Origin: Desulfogranum mediterraneum DSM 13871
Lineage (GTDB): Bacteria; Desulfobacterota; Desulfobulbia; Desulfobulbales; Desulfobulbaceae
NCBI RefSeq assembly: GCF_000429965.1
Contig: NZ_AUCW01000013.1
Coordinates: 62,001 to 126,000, forward strand
DNA: 64,000 nucleotides
Direction of reading: 5' to 3'
Position 1 is the first letter of the stretch. Every line of letters starts with the position of its first letter. Below the pieces are notes generated by a model, which saw only the letters and a program-made list of their open reading frames with translations, was not told where the DNA came from and ran no database searches. The position numbers and the translations under genes were made by a program. Below, in pieces: positions 17,322 through 26,627 of this stretch.

Positions 17322-18560
17322 TCAGAACCTGACCTCCAGACGACCATAGGTACCAAAGGCAGGGTCATCTTCAACCCCGGCCCCGTCCAGACGGCCATCA
17401 AAATCAGGCTGCAGATAGCCGGCTTTCCAGGTAAACACGGTTCCGGCCGAGATCTGGTACTCCATGGAGCCGGAGAGCTCCATCAGGCTGGCCAGCCGTT
17501 TATCATCCAGCGGGGCATGGTCGCTGCCATTCACCGTAACCCAGACAAAGTTCCCGACCAGCTTCCAGCGCTCGCTGATGCTATAGGCCAGGGAGGGGGC
17601 AAACCAATACCAGTCGCCGCCATCACCCAGGCGGTCGAACACGGCGATGGGTTCGTTGTTGCCGTTACCGGTCATGATCCAGCCAAAGTCGTTATCAGCG
17701 GCAAAGCCGTTGGTCACCAGGCCGATGTTCAGAGAGGGGGTAAAACTATCCATGCTGTAGGCAAGCTGACCATACCAGCCCCAACCGCCATCGGAATCAC
17801 TGCTCAGCTGAGCAAAGACCGGGCCGCTCTCATCCCGGGAGTTGAGCATCCGGGCCGCCCTGTAGGCCAGCTCGGTCTCCAGGGCCGCATCCCCCAGCTC
17901 CCCCCTGACCAGGAGCGAACCGACGAAACCGGTTTTATCGGCCACATAGCTGCCGGTGCCGAACTCGTCACGCTGATCATCGGAGTACATCAGGTTGAGC
18001 TGCCCTGACCACTGCTCAGTCAGCTGCCCCTTGAGGATCAGCCCGTACATCAGCCAGTCATTATCCTCCAGCCGATCGATCTCGACCTCCGAGAGTTGCC
18101 CCTCACGCTCCACATCAAGCAGACCGATGAGCTGATACGCCCCCATGGTCCAGTCCACGCTGAGCCTGCCCACCCCCTGATCCCACTCCAGGAAACGGCT
18201 GATATTGGACTTGATCTTACCCGCCTCCACCACCGTGGGTCCGATGGGAACCCCGATATAGGCATAGTCGGACCAGATATTCTTGCTCTCTGCCGGATCG
18301 GCCTCGCCGTTGAAGCGGGTATCGATCAGCCGCACCCGGGCCCGGGCATAGGCGCCGCCTGCGGCTGTGCCGCTGAAGACCAACCGTACCCGGCTGTCAA
18401 AGTAGCCGGCCCCGTCCTGGTCGTAATTACCGAAATCATACCTGTCCCGGTGGATATACCGGGCCCGGGCATCGCCCTTCACGCTCACCTCGGCCACAGC
18501 CGAGCTGGCCAGCAAGACACTTCCCAGGAACACTGCTCCCAACAGAAATCCTCTGTTCAT
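17322..18560 (-). CDS. Outer-membrane porin-like beta-barrel
   Basis: About 412 residues with a signal peptide (MNRGFLLGAVFLGSV, cleavage near AVAEV). The mature chain alternates aromatic and charged beta-strands and ends in RLEVRF; the terminal phenylalanine is the usual BamA signal. It resembles large general porins of Desulfobacterota (sequence feel, not a named family) and is probably an outer-membrane channel. I start it at the ATG at 18560 behind AGGGGGGAG instead of 45 bases upstream, because that gives a proper signal peptide. It stands alone between two strong terminators and so must have its own promoter. Confidence 0.82.
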   Translation of the reverse strand: MNRGFLLGAVFLGSVLLASSAVAEVSVKGDARARYIHRDRYDFGNYDQDGAGYFDSRVRLVFSGTAAGGAYARARVRLIDTRFNGEADPAESKNIWSDYAYIGVPIGPTVVEAGKIKSNISRFLEWDQGVGRLSVDWTMGAYQLIGLLDVEREGQLSEVEIDRLEDNDWLMYGLILKGQLTEQWSGQLNLMYSDDQRDEFGTGSYVADKTGFVGSLLVRGELGDAALETELAYRAARMLNSRDESGPVFAQLSSDSDGGWGWYGQLAYSMDSFTPSLNIGLVTNGFAADNDFGWIMTGNGNNEPIAVFDRLGDGGDWYWFAPSLAYSISERWKLVGNFVWVTVNGSDHAPLDDKRLASLMELSGSMEYQISAGTVFTWKAGYLQPDFDGRLDGAGVEDDPAFGTYGRLEVRF

Positions 18561-18587
18561 CTCCCCCCCTGTTTGGGTCTCATCAGC

Positions 18588-18626
18588 AAAAAAGGCAACC
18601 GGCAACGAAGAGCGTTGCCGGTTGCC
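18588..18626 (-). terminator. Intrinsic terminator of ettA
   Basis: A perfect 14-bp stem (GGCAACCGGCAACG and its complement) with a 5-base loop is followed on the minus strand by six T residues. It lies about 35 bases after the ettA stop and only 27 bases before the porin start codon. Confidence 0.92.
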
Positions 18627-18660
18627 CCTGCAATCACCACCCTCTCTCGGCGAGAGCCGG

Positions 18661-20346
18661 CTAGCGGCTCATCTGACGATAACGGATGCGATGGGGCTGC
18701 TCGGCATCGGCCCCCTTGCGTTTCCTGAAATCCGCCTCATAGTCCGAATAGTTGCCTTCAAACCAGACCACCTCGGAATCCCCCTCAAAGGCCATGATGT
18801 GGGTGGCGATGCGATCCAGGAACCAGCGATCATGGCTGATCACCACGGCACAGCCGGCGAAGTTTTCCAGGGCCTCTTCCAGGGCGCGCATGGTGTTGAC
18901 GTCCAGGTCATTGGTCGGCTCGTCCAGGAGCAGGACATTGCCGCCCTCCTTGAGCATACAGGCCAGGTGGACCCGGTTGCGCTGACCACCGGAGATCTCG
19001 CTGACCTTATTCTGCTGCTCGCTGCCGGTGAAGTTGAACTTGGCCACATAGGCCCGGGAGTTGTACTCCTTGGTGCCCAGCCAGATGGTATCCTGCCCCT
19101 CGGAGATCACCTCCCAGATGTTCTTCTCCTGATCCAGGCTGTCGCGGGTCTGATCCACGTAGGCCAGCTTGACCGTCTCACCGATGTTGATCTCACCGCC
19201 ATCGGGGGCTTCCTGGCCGGTGATCATCTTGAACAGGGTGGACTTGCCGGCCCCGTTGGGTCCGACGATGCCGACAATCCCCCCTGGAGGCAGGGCAAAG
19301 CTGAGGTTCTCCATCAGGATCCGCTCGTTAAAGGCCTTGGTCAAGCCCTGGGCCTCGATCACCACCTTACCCAGCCGCGGTCCGGGCGGGATGTAGATCT
19401 CCAGGTTGGAGTCCATGGCATCGGTTTCCTGGTTCAGCAACTTCTCGTAGGCGGCGATACGGGCCTTGGACTTGGAGCGTTTGCCCTTGGGACTCATCCG
19501 GATCCACTCCAACTCTCGCTGCAGGGTCTGCTGGCGCTTACTCTCCCTCTTCTCCTCCTGGGAGAGCCGTTTCTGCTTCTGCTCCAGCCAGGAGGAATAG
19601 TTGCCCTTCCAGGGAATGCCGTGGCCGCGATCCAGCTCCAGGATCCAGCCGGCGACGTTATCCAGGAAGTAACGATCATGGGTGACGGCGATGACCGTGC
19701 CGGTATACTGCTGAAGGTGCTGCTCCAGCCAGGAGATGGACTCGGCATCCAGGTGGTTGGTGGGCTCATCCAGGAGCAGGATATCCGGCTGCTTGAGCAG
19801 AATCCGGCAGAGGGCCACCCGCCGCTGTTCACCGCCGGAGAGAACGGCCATCTCCATATCCTGGGGAGGACAGCGCAGGGCGTCCATGGCCATGTCCAGC
19901 TTATGGTCCAGGTTCCAGGCATCCAGGGCATCCAGCCGGTCCTGGACCTCGCCCTGACGCTCGATCAGGGCCTGCATGGCATCGTCGTCCATGGGCTCGG
20001 CAAAACGCTCGTTGATGGCGTTGAACTCTTCGAGAAGATCCACCGTGGACTGGACCCCCTCCTCCACTACCTGGCGCACGGTCTTAGCCGGATCAAAGCT
20101 GGGTTCCTGGGGCAGATAATCGATGGTAAAGCCTTCGGAGAGCACGGTCTTGCCCTCAAACTCGGTATCAATCCCGGCCAGAATCCGCAAAAGGGTACTC
20201 TTGCCGGAACCATTGAGTCCCAGCACCCCGATCTTGGCCCCATGGAAGTAGGAGAGGGAGATATCCTTAAGAATCTGTTTTTGATTATATTTTTTACTGA
20301 CTTTGATCATCGAGTAGATGACCTTGTTCGGCTCACTGCTGCTCAT
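18661..20346 (-). CDS. ettA: Energy-dependent translational throttle protein EttA (ABC-F)
   Basis: This 561-residue ABC-F ATPase has two nucleotide-binding domains and no membrane part. Walker A motifs are GLNGSGKST and GPNGAGKST, signatures LSGGEQRR and ISGGQRNR, and both Walker B regions read LLLDEPT(N). The linker and the arm insert match EttA, which binds the ribosomal E site and gates translation according to energy state. The ATG at 20346 follows AGGAG by seven bases; an extra 19 upstream residues are unconvincing. It is monocistronic with its own terminator. Confidence 0.95.
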   Translation of the reverse strand: MSSSEPNKVIYSMIKVSKKYNQKQILKDISLSYFHGAKIGVLGLNGSGKSTLLRILAGIDTEFEGKTVLSEGFTIDYLPQEPSFDPAKTVRQVVEEGVQSTVDLLEEFNAINERFAEPMDDDAMQALIERQGEVQDRLDALDAWNLDHKLDMAMDALRCPPQDMEMAVLSGGEQRRVALCRILLKQPDILLLDEPTNHLDAESISWLEQHLQQYTGTVIAVTHDRYFLDNVAGWILELDRGHGIPWKGNYSSWLEQKQKRLSQEEKRESKRQQTLQRELEWIRMSPKGKRSKSKARIAAYEKLLNQETDAMDSNLEIYIPPGPRLGKVVIEAQGLTKAFNERILMENLSFALPPGGIVGIVGPNGAGKSTLFKMITGQEAPDGGEINIGETVKLAYVDQTRDSLDQEKNIWEVISEGQDTIWLGTKEYNSRAYVAKFNFTGSEQQNKVSEISGGQRNRVHLACMLKEGGNVLLLDEPTNDLDVNTMRALEEALENFAGCAVVISHDRWFLDRIATHIMAFEGDSEVVWFEGNYSDYEADFRKRKGADAEQPHRIRYRQMSR

Positions 20347-20519
20347 GAAAGACTCCTGAAAAGATAAATAGAAGGTCGCGCGACTCTGCCACCCTCGGCA
20401 CACCGCTGATTGCTCCCGATCAAATACCGCACAACCACAAAAAAAACAATCAAACAGCGCCGGGATGGCGGGGAAATAGGTCCCGGGCCGGCAGCCGGGC
20501 GGCAGACCGCAGCCAACGC

Positions 20520-21980
20520 TTACTCCTGGTCAAGGGAGGACGGACAGTAGGGGTCACGATCCACAAAGGGATCCAGACCGTGACCGGCGACCACCGCCGG
20601 ACAACCCCGACAGACCAGCTTCAGCCGGCAGTCGCCGCAGGCCTCACTGCCCCTGCGGTATCGCTCTGCCAGGGGCGAGTGATAGATCTCGGCAAGGGAG
20701 TGTTGAAAGATGTTGCCGATCAGGGAGGGAAACTTGCGACAGGCATGGACCTCACCGTCGGGCAGCAGGGAGACAAAGTTAAAGGCGGCCCCGCAGCCGA
20801 AGCCGGCACAGCCGCCGAACAGGGCCTCGTGGTTGAGCTGACGACGGCGATTGAGGATATTATCCTTAAGGGCCATGACCGGGTTGCGGCTGGCGGCCTG
20901 CTCATAGTCAGCCAGAAACGCATCATAGGATTCCACCTCCACGGGCTGGAGACTGGCCCCCTCGCCAAAGAGGGTGAGACGGTTAAAGACAAAGAGGTCG
21001 ACCTTGTCCCGGAGCAGCTCGGCCAGGGGCAGCACCTGATCCCGGTTCCCCTGGGTCAGGGTCAGCATGACCATGGCATAGATCGCCCTCGCCCGGAGGA
21101 TCTCCAGGAACTGGAGCACCCTGCCGAAATGGCCGACCCCGCGAATCTCATCGTTATGTTCGGCCAGGCCCTCCAGGCTCACCTGATAGAACTCGGGCAC
21201 CTGGATGGTGCACAGCTCATCGATGATGGCCGCAGAGGTGGGGTTGCCCAGGATGGCCAGGAGGAAGCCCCGATCGGCGGCAGCCTGGTAGAGCTCCTTA
21301 AAGCGGGGGTAGAGCAGGGGGTTGCCCCCGGTAAAGGAAACCTGGCCATGGACGTTGTGTGCCTGGCAGAAACGGTAGAGATCATCCAGGATCCTCAGTC
21401 CCTGTTCCAGCTTCAGCATGGTCCGGTCACTGCGATCATAACAGTGCTTACAGTGGAGATCACAGGCCTGGGTCACGTGCCACTGGAGGGTGAAGGTGGG
21501 GGCGGAACGATACCCCTCTGCCATGGACAGGGAGGCGGGAAAGGAGGCAACCGGCCGACAGAGCCGGGAAGGCGCCCGCAGCAGGATCCCGCTGGCCACT
21601 GCCTGGAGCAGGATGGCGTCGATAAAGCCCAGGGAGACCCCGCCCTCCCGGGCAGCCTGGTGCAGGTCCATGGACTCATGAACGATCTTGATGGCCAGCA
21701 GCTCATTCTGGGAGAGCTTTTGCAGTACGACCTCGTCGCTGGCCGGTGCCTTCCAGACCGCCAGCAGCTCCTCTCCCGGCTGGGGCCGGCTGGTGGGATC
21801 CTGGCGAAAAGCAGCCAGCCCGGTCCACTCCATCTCCAGCAGGGTCAGGGAGGGGTTGAGCAGGAAGCCCTGCTCTGCATTCAATCGCCCCCTGGGAAAG
21901 GCCTCGCAGGCCTGGATCGCCTGCTCCAAGGCCCTCAGCTCTCCCTGAAAGGGGCTGGCATCGATTTTCCGAGTTCCCAT
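20520..21980 (-). CDS. Radical SAM/SPASM peptide maturase, SbtM-like
   Basis: This 486-residue protein has an N-terminal helical domain (1-155), then a radical SAM core with CDLHCKHC (C173, C177, C180) for the SAM-binding 4Fe-4S cluster. The C-terminal SPASM region has eight cysteines (391, 396, 414, 448, 451, 457, 460, 479), enough for two auxiliary clusters. The QWHVTQACDLHCKHCYDRS region recalls SbtM, the maturase of selenocysteine-containing peptides, but that is from memory and tentative. Such enzymes crosslink or modify a small peptide encoded nearby; I found none within 400 bases on either side. A strong AGGAGGT precedes the start. Confidence 0.85.
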   Translation of the reverse strand: MGTRKIDASPFQGELRALEQAIQACEAFPRGRLNAEQGFLLNPSLTLLEMEWTGLAAFRQDPTSRPQPGEELLAVWKAPASDEVVLQKLSQNELLAIKIVHESMDLHQAAREGGVSLGFIDAILLQAVASGILLRAPSRLCRPVASFPASLSMAEGYRSAPTFTLQWHVTQACDLHCKHCYDRSDRTMLKLEQGLRILDDLYRFCQAHNVHGQVSFTGGNPLLYPRFKELYQAAADRGFLLAILGNPTSAAIIDELCTIQVPEFYQVSLEGLAEHNDEIRGVGHFGRVLQFLEILRARAIYAMVMLTLTQGNRDQVLPLAELLRDKVDLFVFNRLTLFGEGASLQPVEVESYDAFLADYEQAASRNPVMALKDNILNRRRQLNHEALFGGCAGFGCGAAFNFVSLLPDGEVHACRKFPSLIGNIFQHSLAEIYHSPLAERYRRGSEACGDCRLKLVCRGCPAVVAGHGLDPFVDRDPYCPSSLDQE

Positions 21981-22390
21981 CTCTCTACCTCCTGCGGATT
22001 AAGGTCGAGCCAAAGCCGTCAGCGCCGACAGTTCATCTCTGCATCTCTGCCGACGCTGAAGGTTTCAATGTTCGAGGCCTGTGAGAGCGTATAGGATCAG
22101 CTGACTGCTTGCCGTCGAACGCGCTCCAGGCCCCAACGAACAGTACCGTATTCACGCTCTGCCAACAAGTTGAAAGAGCTCCTGGCCGGCGGGCGAGCCG
22201 GGGGTCCGCTCGCTCCCAGCCATGCGGAGGAGCGCAGAGCAGCCAGATGGATCTTGCCCCGGTTCTCCAGCTGGACTAGTATAGCCCGATCAATCCTCTG
22301 CCCTGACAGGACCTTTACCGCGAGCAGGTCTGTTCTTGCCGAGAAGATCGCCCCCTCACAGAATCACCCCCAAAAGAGCCAAGAGACCAG
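21981..22390. other. Intergenic region between the SPASM maturase and the acyl-ligase fusion
   Basis: These 410 bases separate divergent genes. I searched both strands, allowing TGA as selenocysteine, for a short cysteine-rich peptide that could serve the maturase and found none convincing. On the minus strand TATACT at 22278-22283 is a fair -10 without a clear -35. No RNA gene is recognised. Confidence 0.4.
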
Positions 22391-24895
22391 ATGCTGCTTC
22401 AAGATCACCACAAAACCGCCATCGTCCTGCCTGACCGCCAACTGAGTTATGGCCAGCTCCTCTCCAGAGCAGGGGCCTTTGCAGAGCTCATCCCCCCCCA
22501 GAGCCGGCGGGTGATGATCTTTGCCCCGAACCGGGTAGAGTGGATTGCCGCCTGCTACGGGGCCTGGAGCAGGGAGTGTACCGTGGTGCCGGTGGACTAC
22601 CTCTCCACCCCGGAAGAGCTCCTCCATATCCTCCGGGATTGCCGGCCTGAGCTCCTCTGCACCAGCGCCGAGACCATGGCGACCACCAGGGCCGCCCTGG
22701 AGCAGCTCGACTATGCCCCGCTGCTGCTGGACCTGGAGGAACTTCCTCCGCCGGCAGAGGCCGGGGCTGCGGTCCAGGGAGTGGACCTGCCCGCCCCGGA
22801 GACCACCGGGCTCCTGATCTACACCTCAGGAACCACGGGACTGCCCAAGGGGGTGATGCTCTCCTTTGCCAACATCCTGGCCAACATCGAGGCCGTGTCC
22901 CACGGTGTACCGATCTACAACCCGGAGGAACGGGTCCTGATGCTGCTGCCCCTGCATCACATCTTCCCCCTGCTGGGCACCATGGTCGCCCCGCTGTTCG
23001 TGGGGGCCACCATCGCCCTCTGCCCCACCCTCCAGGCAGAGGATATCATCACCACCCTTCAGCAGAACCGGGTCACCATCCTGGTGGGCGTGCCCAGACT
23101 CTACCAGATGATCAGCCGCGCCATCATGGCAAAGATCCGCAACAACAGGGTAGCCTGGCTCCTCTACCGGCTGGCCGAACGGCTGCAGCACCGCCCCCTG
23201 TCCAGACGGCTCTTTGCCTCGGTCCATCGCAAGTTCGGTGGTCAGCTCAAGTATCTGGTCAGCGGCGGCGCTGCCCTGGATCCGGTGGTGGGCCGCCAGT
23301 TCACCACCCTGGGTTTTGAGGTCCTGGAGGGCTACGGGATGACCGAGGCCGCTCCGATGATCAGCTTTACCCGGCCGGGCAAGGTCAAGATCGGCTCAGC
23401 CGGCACCGCCCTGCCCGGCACCGAGATCGAGATCTGTGACGGCGAGATCCTTGCCCGGGGCAGGAATATCATGCAGGGCTACTGGAACAAGCCGGAGGAG
23501 ACGGCGGCCACCGTCCGCGACGGCTGGCTCCACAGCGGAGACCTGGGGTACCTGGATGAGCAGGGCCGGCTGTTCATCACCGGCCGGAAAAAGGAGATCC
23601 TGGTCCTTGCCAACGGCAAAAACATCAACCCGCTGCTCCTGGAACAGCAGCTGGAGGCAGGCAGCGAGTTTATCCTGGAGGCAGGCGTCTTTCTTGACCA
23701 GGAGCTGCTCCAGGCCATCATCCGCCCCGACCTCAGGCTCCTCAGGGAAAACAATATCGCCGAGATTGACACCTATTTCCGGACCAGCATCCTGGAGCCC
23801 TTCAACCAGCGCCTGCCCCCCTACCAGCGGATCCTCAAGTTCTCCCTGGTCGATGGAGAGCTGCCCAAGACCCGCCTCTCCAAGCTGCAACGCTTCCTCC
23901 TCCCGGAGCTGGCCCGGAAACAGCAGCAGCAGAAAAAACAGGGCCACCCCCCGGAGCTTGCCGAGTACCCGATCATCAGGGAGTATATCGAGTCCCTGAG
24001 CACCCAGCCCATCCATCCCGACGACCACCTCGAGCTCGACATCGGTCTGGATTCGCTGGACAAAATCAGCCTATTAACCTTTATCAAAAACAGCTTTGGC
24101 CTGGTCATTGCAGAGGAGGAGCTGATGCAGCACCAGAGTCCGGCCGGCCTGAGCCGCTTTGTCCACGCCCAGCGCAGGCCGGGAAGCAGGGCCCGAGCCC
24201 GGGACTGCAACTGGCAGCAGATCCTGCAAGAGCCCCAGGAGTTGGAACTGCTGCCGACCTGGCCGAGCACCAACCTGCTCAAGCATCTGGCCCGGGCCCT
24301 GCTGGGCCTCACCTTTTCCTGCCGCACCGAGGGCCGGGAGCATCTGCCCTCCGGGCCCTGCATCCTTGCCCCCAACCATCAGAGCTACCTTGACGGCCTC
24401 TTTGTAGCCTCAAGCTTTAGCAACCGCTTCATGGCCAGGACCTACTTCTATGCCAAGGAGAAACACCTGCGCAAGCGCTGGCTCCGCGCCTTTGCCGAGC
24501 GCAACAACGTCATTGTCATGGACATCCACTCGGATGTCCGGGCCTCCCTGCAAAAGAGTGCCGCCCTCCTGGCCCGGGGGAAAAACATCATGATCTTTCC
24601 CGAGGGAACCCGTAGCCATGACGGCAACCTGGGTGCCTTCAAGAAGACCTTTGCCATCCTCAGCAAAGAGCTCAACATCCCGGTGGTGCCGGTGACCATC
24701 AGCGGCGCCTTTGCAGCCCTGCCCAGGGGAAGTTTCTTTCCCAGGCCCTTTTCCAGGGTCACGGTCCACTTCCAGCGCCCTGTCCTGCCCGGCAGCCTGA
24801 GCTATGAAGAGTTGAAGGATGAGGTCCGCAGCCGGATCCAGGCCTGCCTGCCTGGGGAGCAGCCAGGGCAGGAGGCTGGGGTCAGTAACGATTGA
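22391..24895 (+). CDS. AMP-dependent acyl ligase / acyl carrier / PlsC acyltransferase fusion
   Basis: This 834-residue three-part lipid enzyme begins with an adenylate-forming ligase (residues 1-500; P-loop YTSGTTGLPKG at 144-154, EGYGMTEAAP, GRKKEILVLANGKN with the catalytic lysine). Residues 515-590 form a carrier domain with the phosphopantetheine serine S555 in DIGLDSLDK. Residues 640-820 are a PlsC-type glycerolipid acyltransferase (H663/D668 in NHQSYLD, FPEGTR at 736-741). It could activate a fatty acid, hold it on its own carrier and transfer it to a lysophospholipid, like the E. coli Aas idea but with a carrier built in. All key residues are present. Its 3' end overlaps the convergent nitroreductase by 14 bases. 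Confidence 0.92.
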   Translation: MLLQDHHKTAIVLPDRQLSYGQLLSRAGAFAELIPPQSRRVMIFAPNRVEWIAACYGAWSRECTVVPVDYLSTPEELLHILRDCRPELLCTSAETMATTRAALEQLDYAPLLLDLEELPPPAEAGAAVQGVDLPAPETTGLLIYTSGTTGLPKGVMLSFANILANIEAVSHGVPIYNPEERVLMLLPLHHIFPLLGTMVAPLFVGATIALCPTLQAEDIITTLQQNRVTILVGVPRLYQMISRAIMAKIRNNRVAWLLYRLAERLQHRPLSRRLFASVHRKFGGQLKYLVSGGAALDPVVGRQFTTLGFEVLEGYGMTEAAPMISFTRPGKVKIGSAGTALPGTEIEICDGEILARGRNIMQGYWNKPEETAATVRDGWLHSGDLGYLDEQGRLFITGRKKEILVLANGKNINPLLLEQQLEAGSEFILEAGVFLDQELLQAIIRPDLRLLRENNIAEIDTYFRTSILEPFNQRLPPYQRILKFSLVDGELPKTRLSKLQRFLLPELARKQQQQKKQGHPPELAEYPIIREYIESLSTQPIHPDDHLELDIGLDSLDKISLLTFIKNSFGLVIAEEELMQHQSPAGLSRFVHAQRRPGSRARARDCNWQQILQEPQELELLPTWPSTNLLKHLARALLGLTFSCRTEGREHLPSGPCILAPNHQSYLDGLFVASSFSNRFMARTYFYAKEKHLRKRWLRAFAERNNVIVMDIHSDVRASLQKSAALLARGKNIMIFPEGTRSHDGNLGAFKKTFAILSKELNIPVVPVTISGAFAALPRGSFFPRPFSRVTVHFQRPVLPGSLSYEELKDEVRSRIQACLPGEQPGQEAGVSND

Positions 24896-25427
24896 AGGCG
24901 GCAATCTCTGCCGCCGACTTGCGCACCTTTTTTCGCAGGGGATAGCCCTCCGGAGGATAGCCCAGGGCAACCATCAGGCCGACCCTGGTCCGGACAGGAA
25001 TCCTGAGCAGTTGCTTGACCCGGGGTTCATCAAACCAGCCCAGCATGCAGCTGCCCAGCCCCAGCTCCGCGGCCTGGAGACAGAGGTGCTCGGCAGCGAT
25101 GCCGATATCGATCAGGGGAAAGTCCCGATCCTTGAGGCGCCCTCCGATCTGGGTGATCAGCTTGGGCCGCTCCAGGGTCATGACCACCAGCACCGGTGCC
25201 TGGAGCACAAAGCGGTTAAAGGAGACCAGCCGACTGAAGGTCGCCCGGGCCACCTTCTCCCTCAGCTCCGGCTCGGTGACAAGGACCAGTCTCCAGGGTT
25301 GGGAGTTGCTGGCCGACGGTGCCAGCCGCACCGCCTCCACCAGCTGATGGAGCAGGGCTTCCTCCACCGGTCTGTCCTGGTAGCGCCTGACACTCTGGCG
25401 CTGCTCAAACAAGGCTGCCAGTTTCAT
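24882..25427 (-). CDS. Nitroreductase-family flavoprotein
   Basis: This 181-residue member of the nitroreductase fold probably binds FMN and reduces an unknown substrate with NAD(P)H. QRQSVRRYQDRPV near the N-terminus and APSASNSQPWRLVLV are the FMN-binding blocks. LGSCMLGWFDEPRVKQLL and ALGYPPEGYPLRKK are typical of the later part. It is a short, single-domain form. Its last 14 bases overlap the end of the convergent ligase fusion gene. Confidence 0.9.
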   Translation of the reverse strand: MKLAALFEQRQSVRRYQDRPVEEALLHQLVEAVRLAPSASNSQPWRLVLVTEPELREKVARATFSRLVSFNRFVLQAPVLVVMTLERPKLITQIGGRLKDRDFPLIDIGIAAEHLCLQAAELGLGSCMLGWFDEPRVKQLLRIPVRTRVGLMVALGYPPEGYPLRKKVRKSAAEIAAFNRY

Positions 25428-25511
25428 CGTTCATGTTCCCCCTTCTGCACAATACAGTTTCTTCCACAATCTTCATCCACACCAGGCGATGCTCCAGCGA
25501 GCTGATCCTGG

Positions 25512-26627
25512 TCACACGCCTCCCCTCTCCTTGCTCCTGGAGATCCCCGGGATCAGGGTCTGGGAGCTCTTCACCCCCTTGAGGTTGCGCACCCAGGTAT
25601 AGGTGAACTGGGAGATCAGCTCCGCGTCCGAGGTGAGCAGGTCCCGCATCAGGGTGGCTTTGACGATCAGGTCGATGGAACCATGCACCGAGTGGACCTC
25701 ATCCACCTCGGCCAGCTCCATCAGCCGATCCATGATCTGGTTCTCGTAGCGCCCCTCCACGTTAAGGAGCATGAAGAAGGTGACCTCCCGCTTCATCTCC
25801 GGATATTCCGCCACCGTATATTCCGCCATTTTCGTCCGAAAGGCCTCCATATCTCTGGGAATCAAACCATCGATTCCTATTCCGTAATTTCGCTCCTTAC
25901 CCGAGCTCCACTGGTGAACGGAGATGTAGAGATAGAGATCGTCCACGCTCCGTCCGGGAAAAGACTCCACCAGGCGGCTGTTGTCGATCATGGTGGCCAG
26001 GGGTTTATAGATGCTACGATACCAGTCGGCGGCTGCCTGCTTATAGTCGAGCTGCTGGCCGGTTTGACGGTTGAGAAAGCTGCCATGCGCCTTAATCTGC
26101 GCCTCCAGGCGGACAAACTGATCCGGTTCGGTGAGATCGATGGTCTCGGTGAGCCCAGCCTGATCACGGAAGCTGATCTTTTCCAGGTAGAGTTGATTCT
26201 CAAAGCTCTCCGCCCCGGGCAAGAGCTCCAGGATACACGCCTCGATATCCACCCGCCCCAGGCGGCGGGCTGCCGTGACCCGATGATGTCCGTCCAGGAT
26301 AAAATAATCATCCTTGATCTGGTAGAGGGATACCGGCGGCATCGCCTTGCCCGCTGCCATGGCCTGAAGAATATTCTCCAAGCGCTCGTTCTGCTCCGTC
26401 CTCTTTGGTCTGAATTTTCGATCAAAATCCTGATACCGCCCCACGGTACCGACAATCCTCTCCAGGGGCACTGTGGCAAGCCCCCGGTTGACCGATTCAA
26501 AGGCCTGTTCAGAACTCTGCACCCTATCAAAGCATTGCAGTTCCTTGACCGGCCCCTCTGCAGAGACCCGGCTCCTGCCCGGAAAGAGACGCAGGCGCCG
26601 GGCAGAGCGTTTAAATCTGGAAAACAT
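25512..26627 (-). CDS. ParB-like domain protein with C-terminal Lrp/AsnC-type RAM domain
   Basis: About 371 residues. The first half carries a ParB/sulfiredoxin-like fold with the motif LDGHHRVTAARRLG (about 111-124), used elsewhere for DNA or nucleotide binding. The middle is unassigned. The last 100 residues resemble the ligand-sensing RAM domain of Lrp/AsnC regulators (REVTFFMLLNVEG, VDEVHSVHGSIDLIVKATL). There is no DNA-binding helix-turn-helix. The combination suggests a small-molecule-responsive enzyme or regulator; the function is unknown. Starts at 26636 or a TTG at 26648 are also possible. It overlaps the upstream phosphoesterase gene by 17 bases. Confidence 0.78.
   Translation of the reverse strand: MFSRFKRSARRLRLFPGRSRVSAEGPVKELQCFDRVQSSEQAFESVNRGLATVPLERIVGTVGRYQDFDRKFRPKRTEQNERLENILQAMAAGKAMPPVSLYQIKDDYFILDGHHRVTAARRLGRVDIEACILELLPGAESFENQLYLEKISFRDQAGLTETIDLTEPDQFVRLEAQIKAHGSFLNRQTGQQLDYKQAAADWYRSIYKPLATMIDNSRLVESFPGRSVDDLYLYISVHQWSSGKERNYGIGIDGLIPRDMEAFRTKMAEYTVAEYPEMKREVTFFMLLNVEGRYENQIMDRLMELAEVDEVHSVHGSIDLIVKATLMRDLLTSDAELISQFTYTWVRNLKGVKSSQTLIPGISRSKERGGV

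Noticed and set aside
18622-20367. A 580-codon plus-strand open frame opposite ettA
   Set aside because: It is the mirror of a conserved gene. The product is glycine/leucine-rich with no family resemblance, a common result of high GC.
20404-22390. Selenocysteine peptide for the SPASM maturase
   Set aside because: No short cysteine-rich frame with a ribosome site was found on either side, even reading through TGA.
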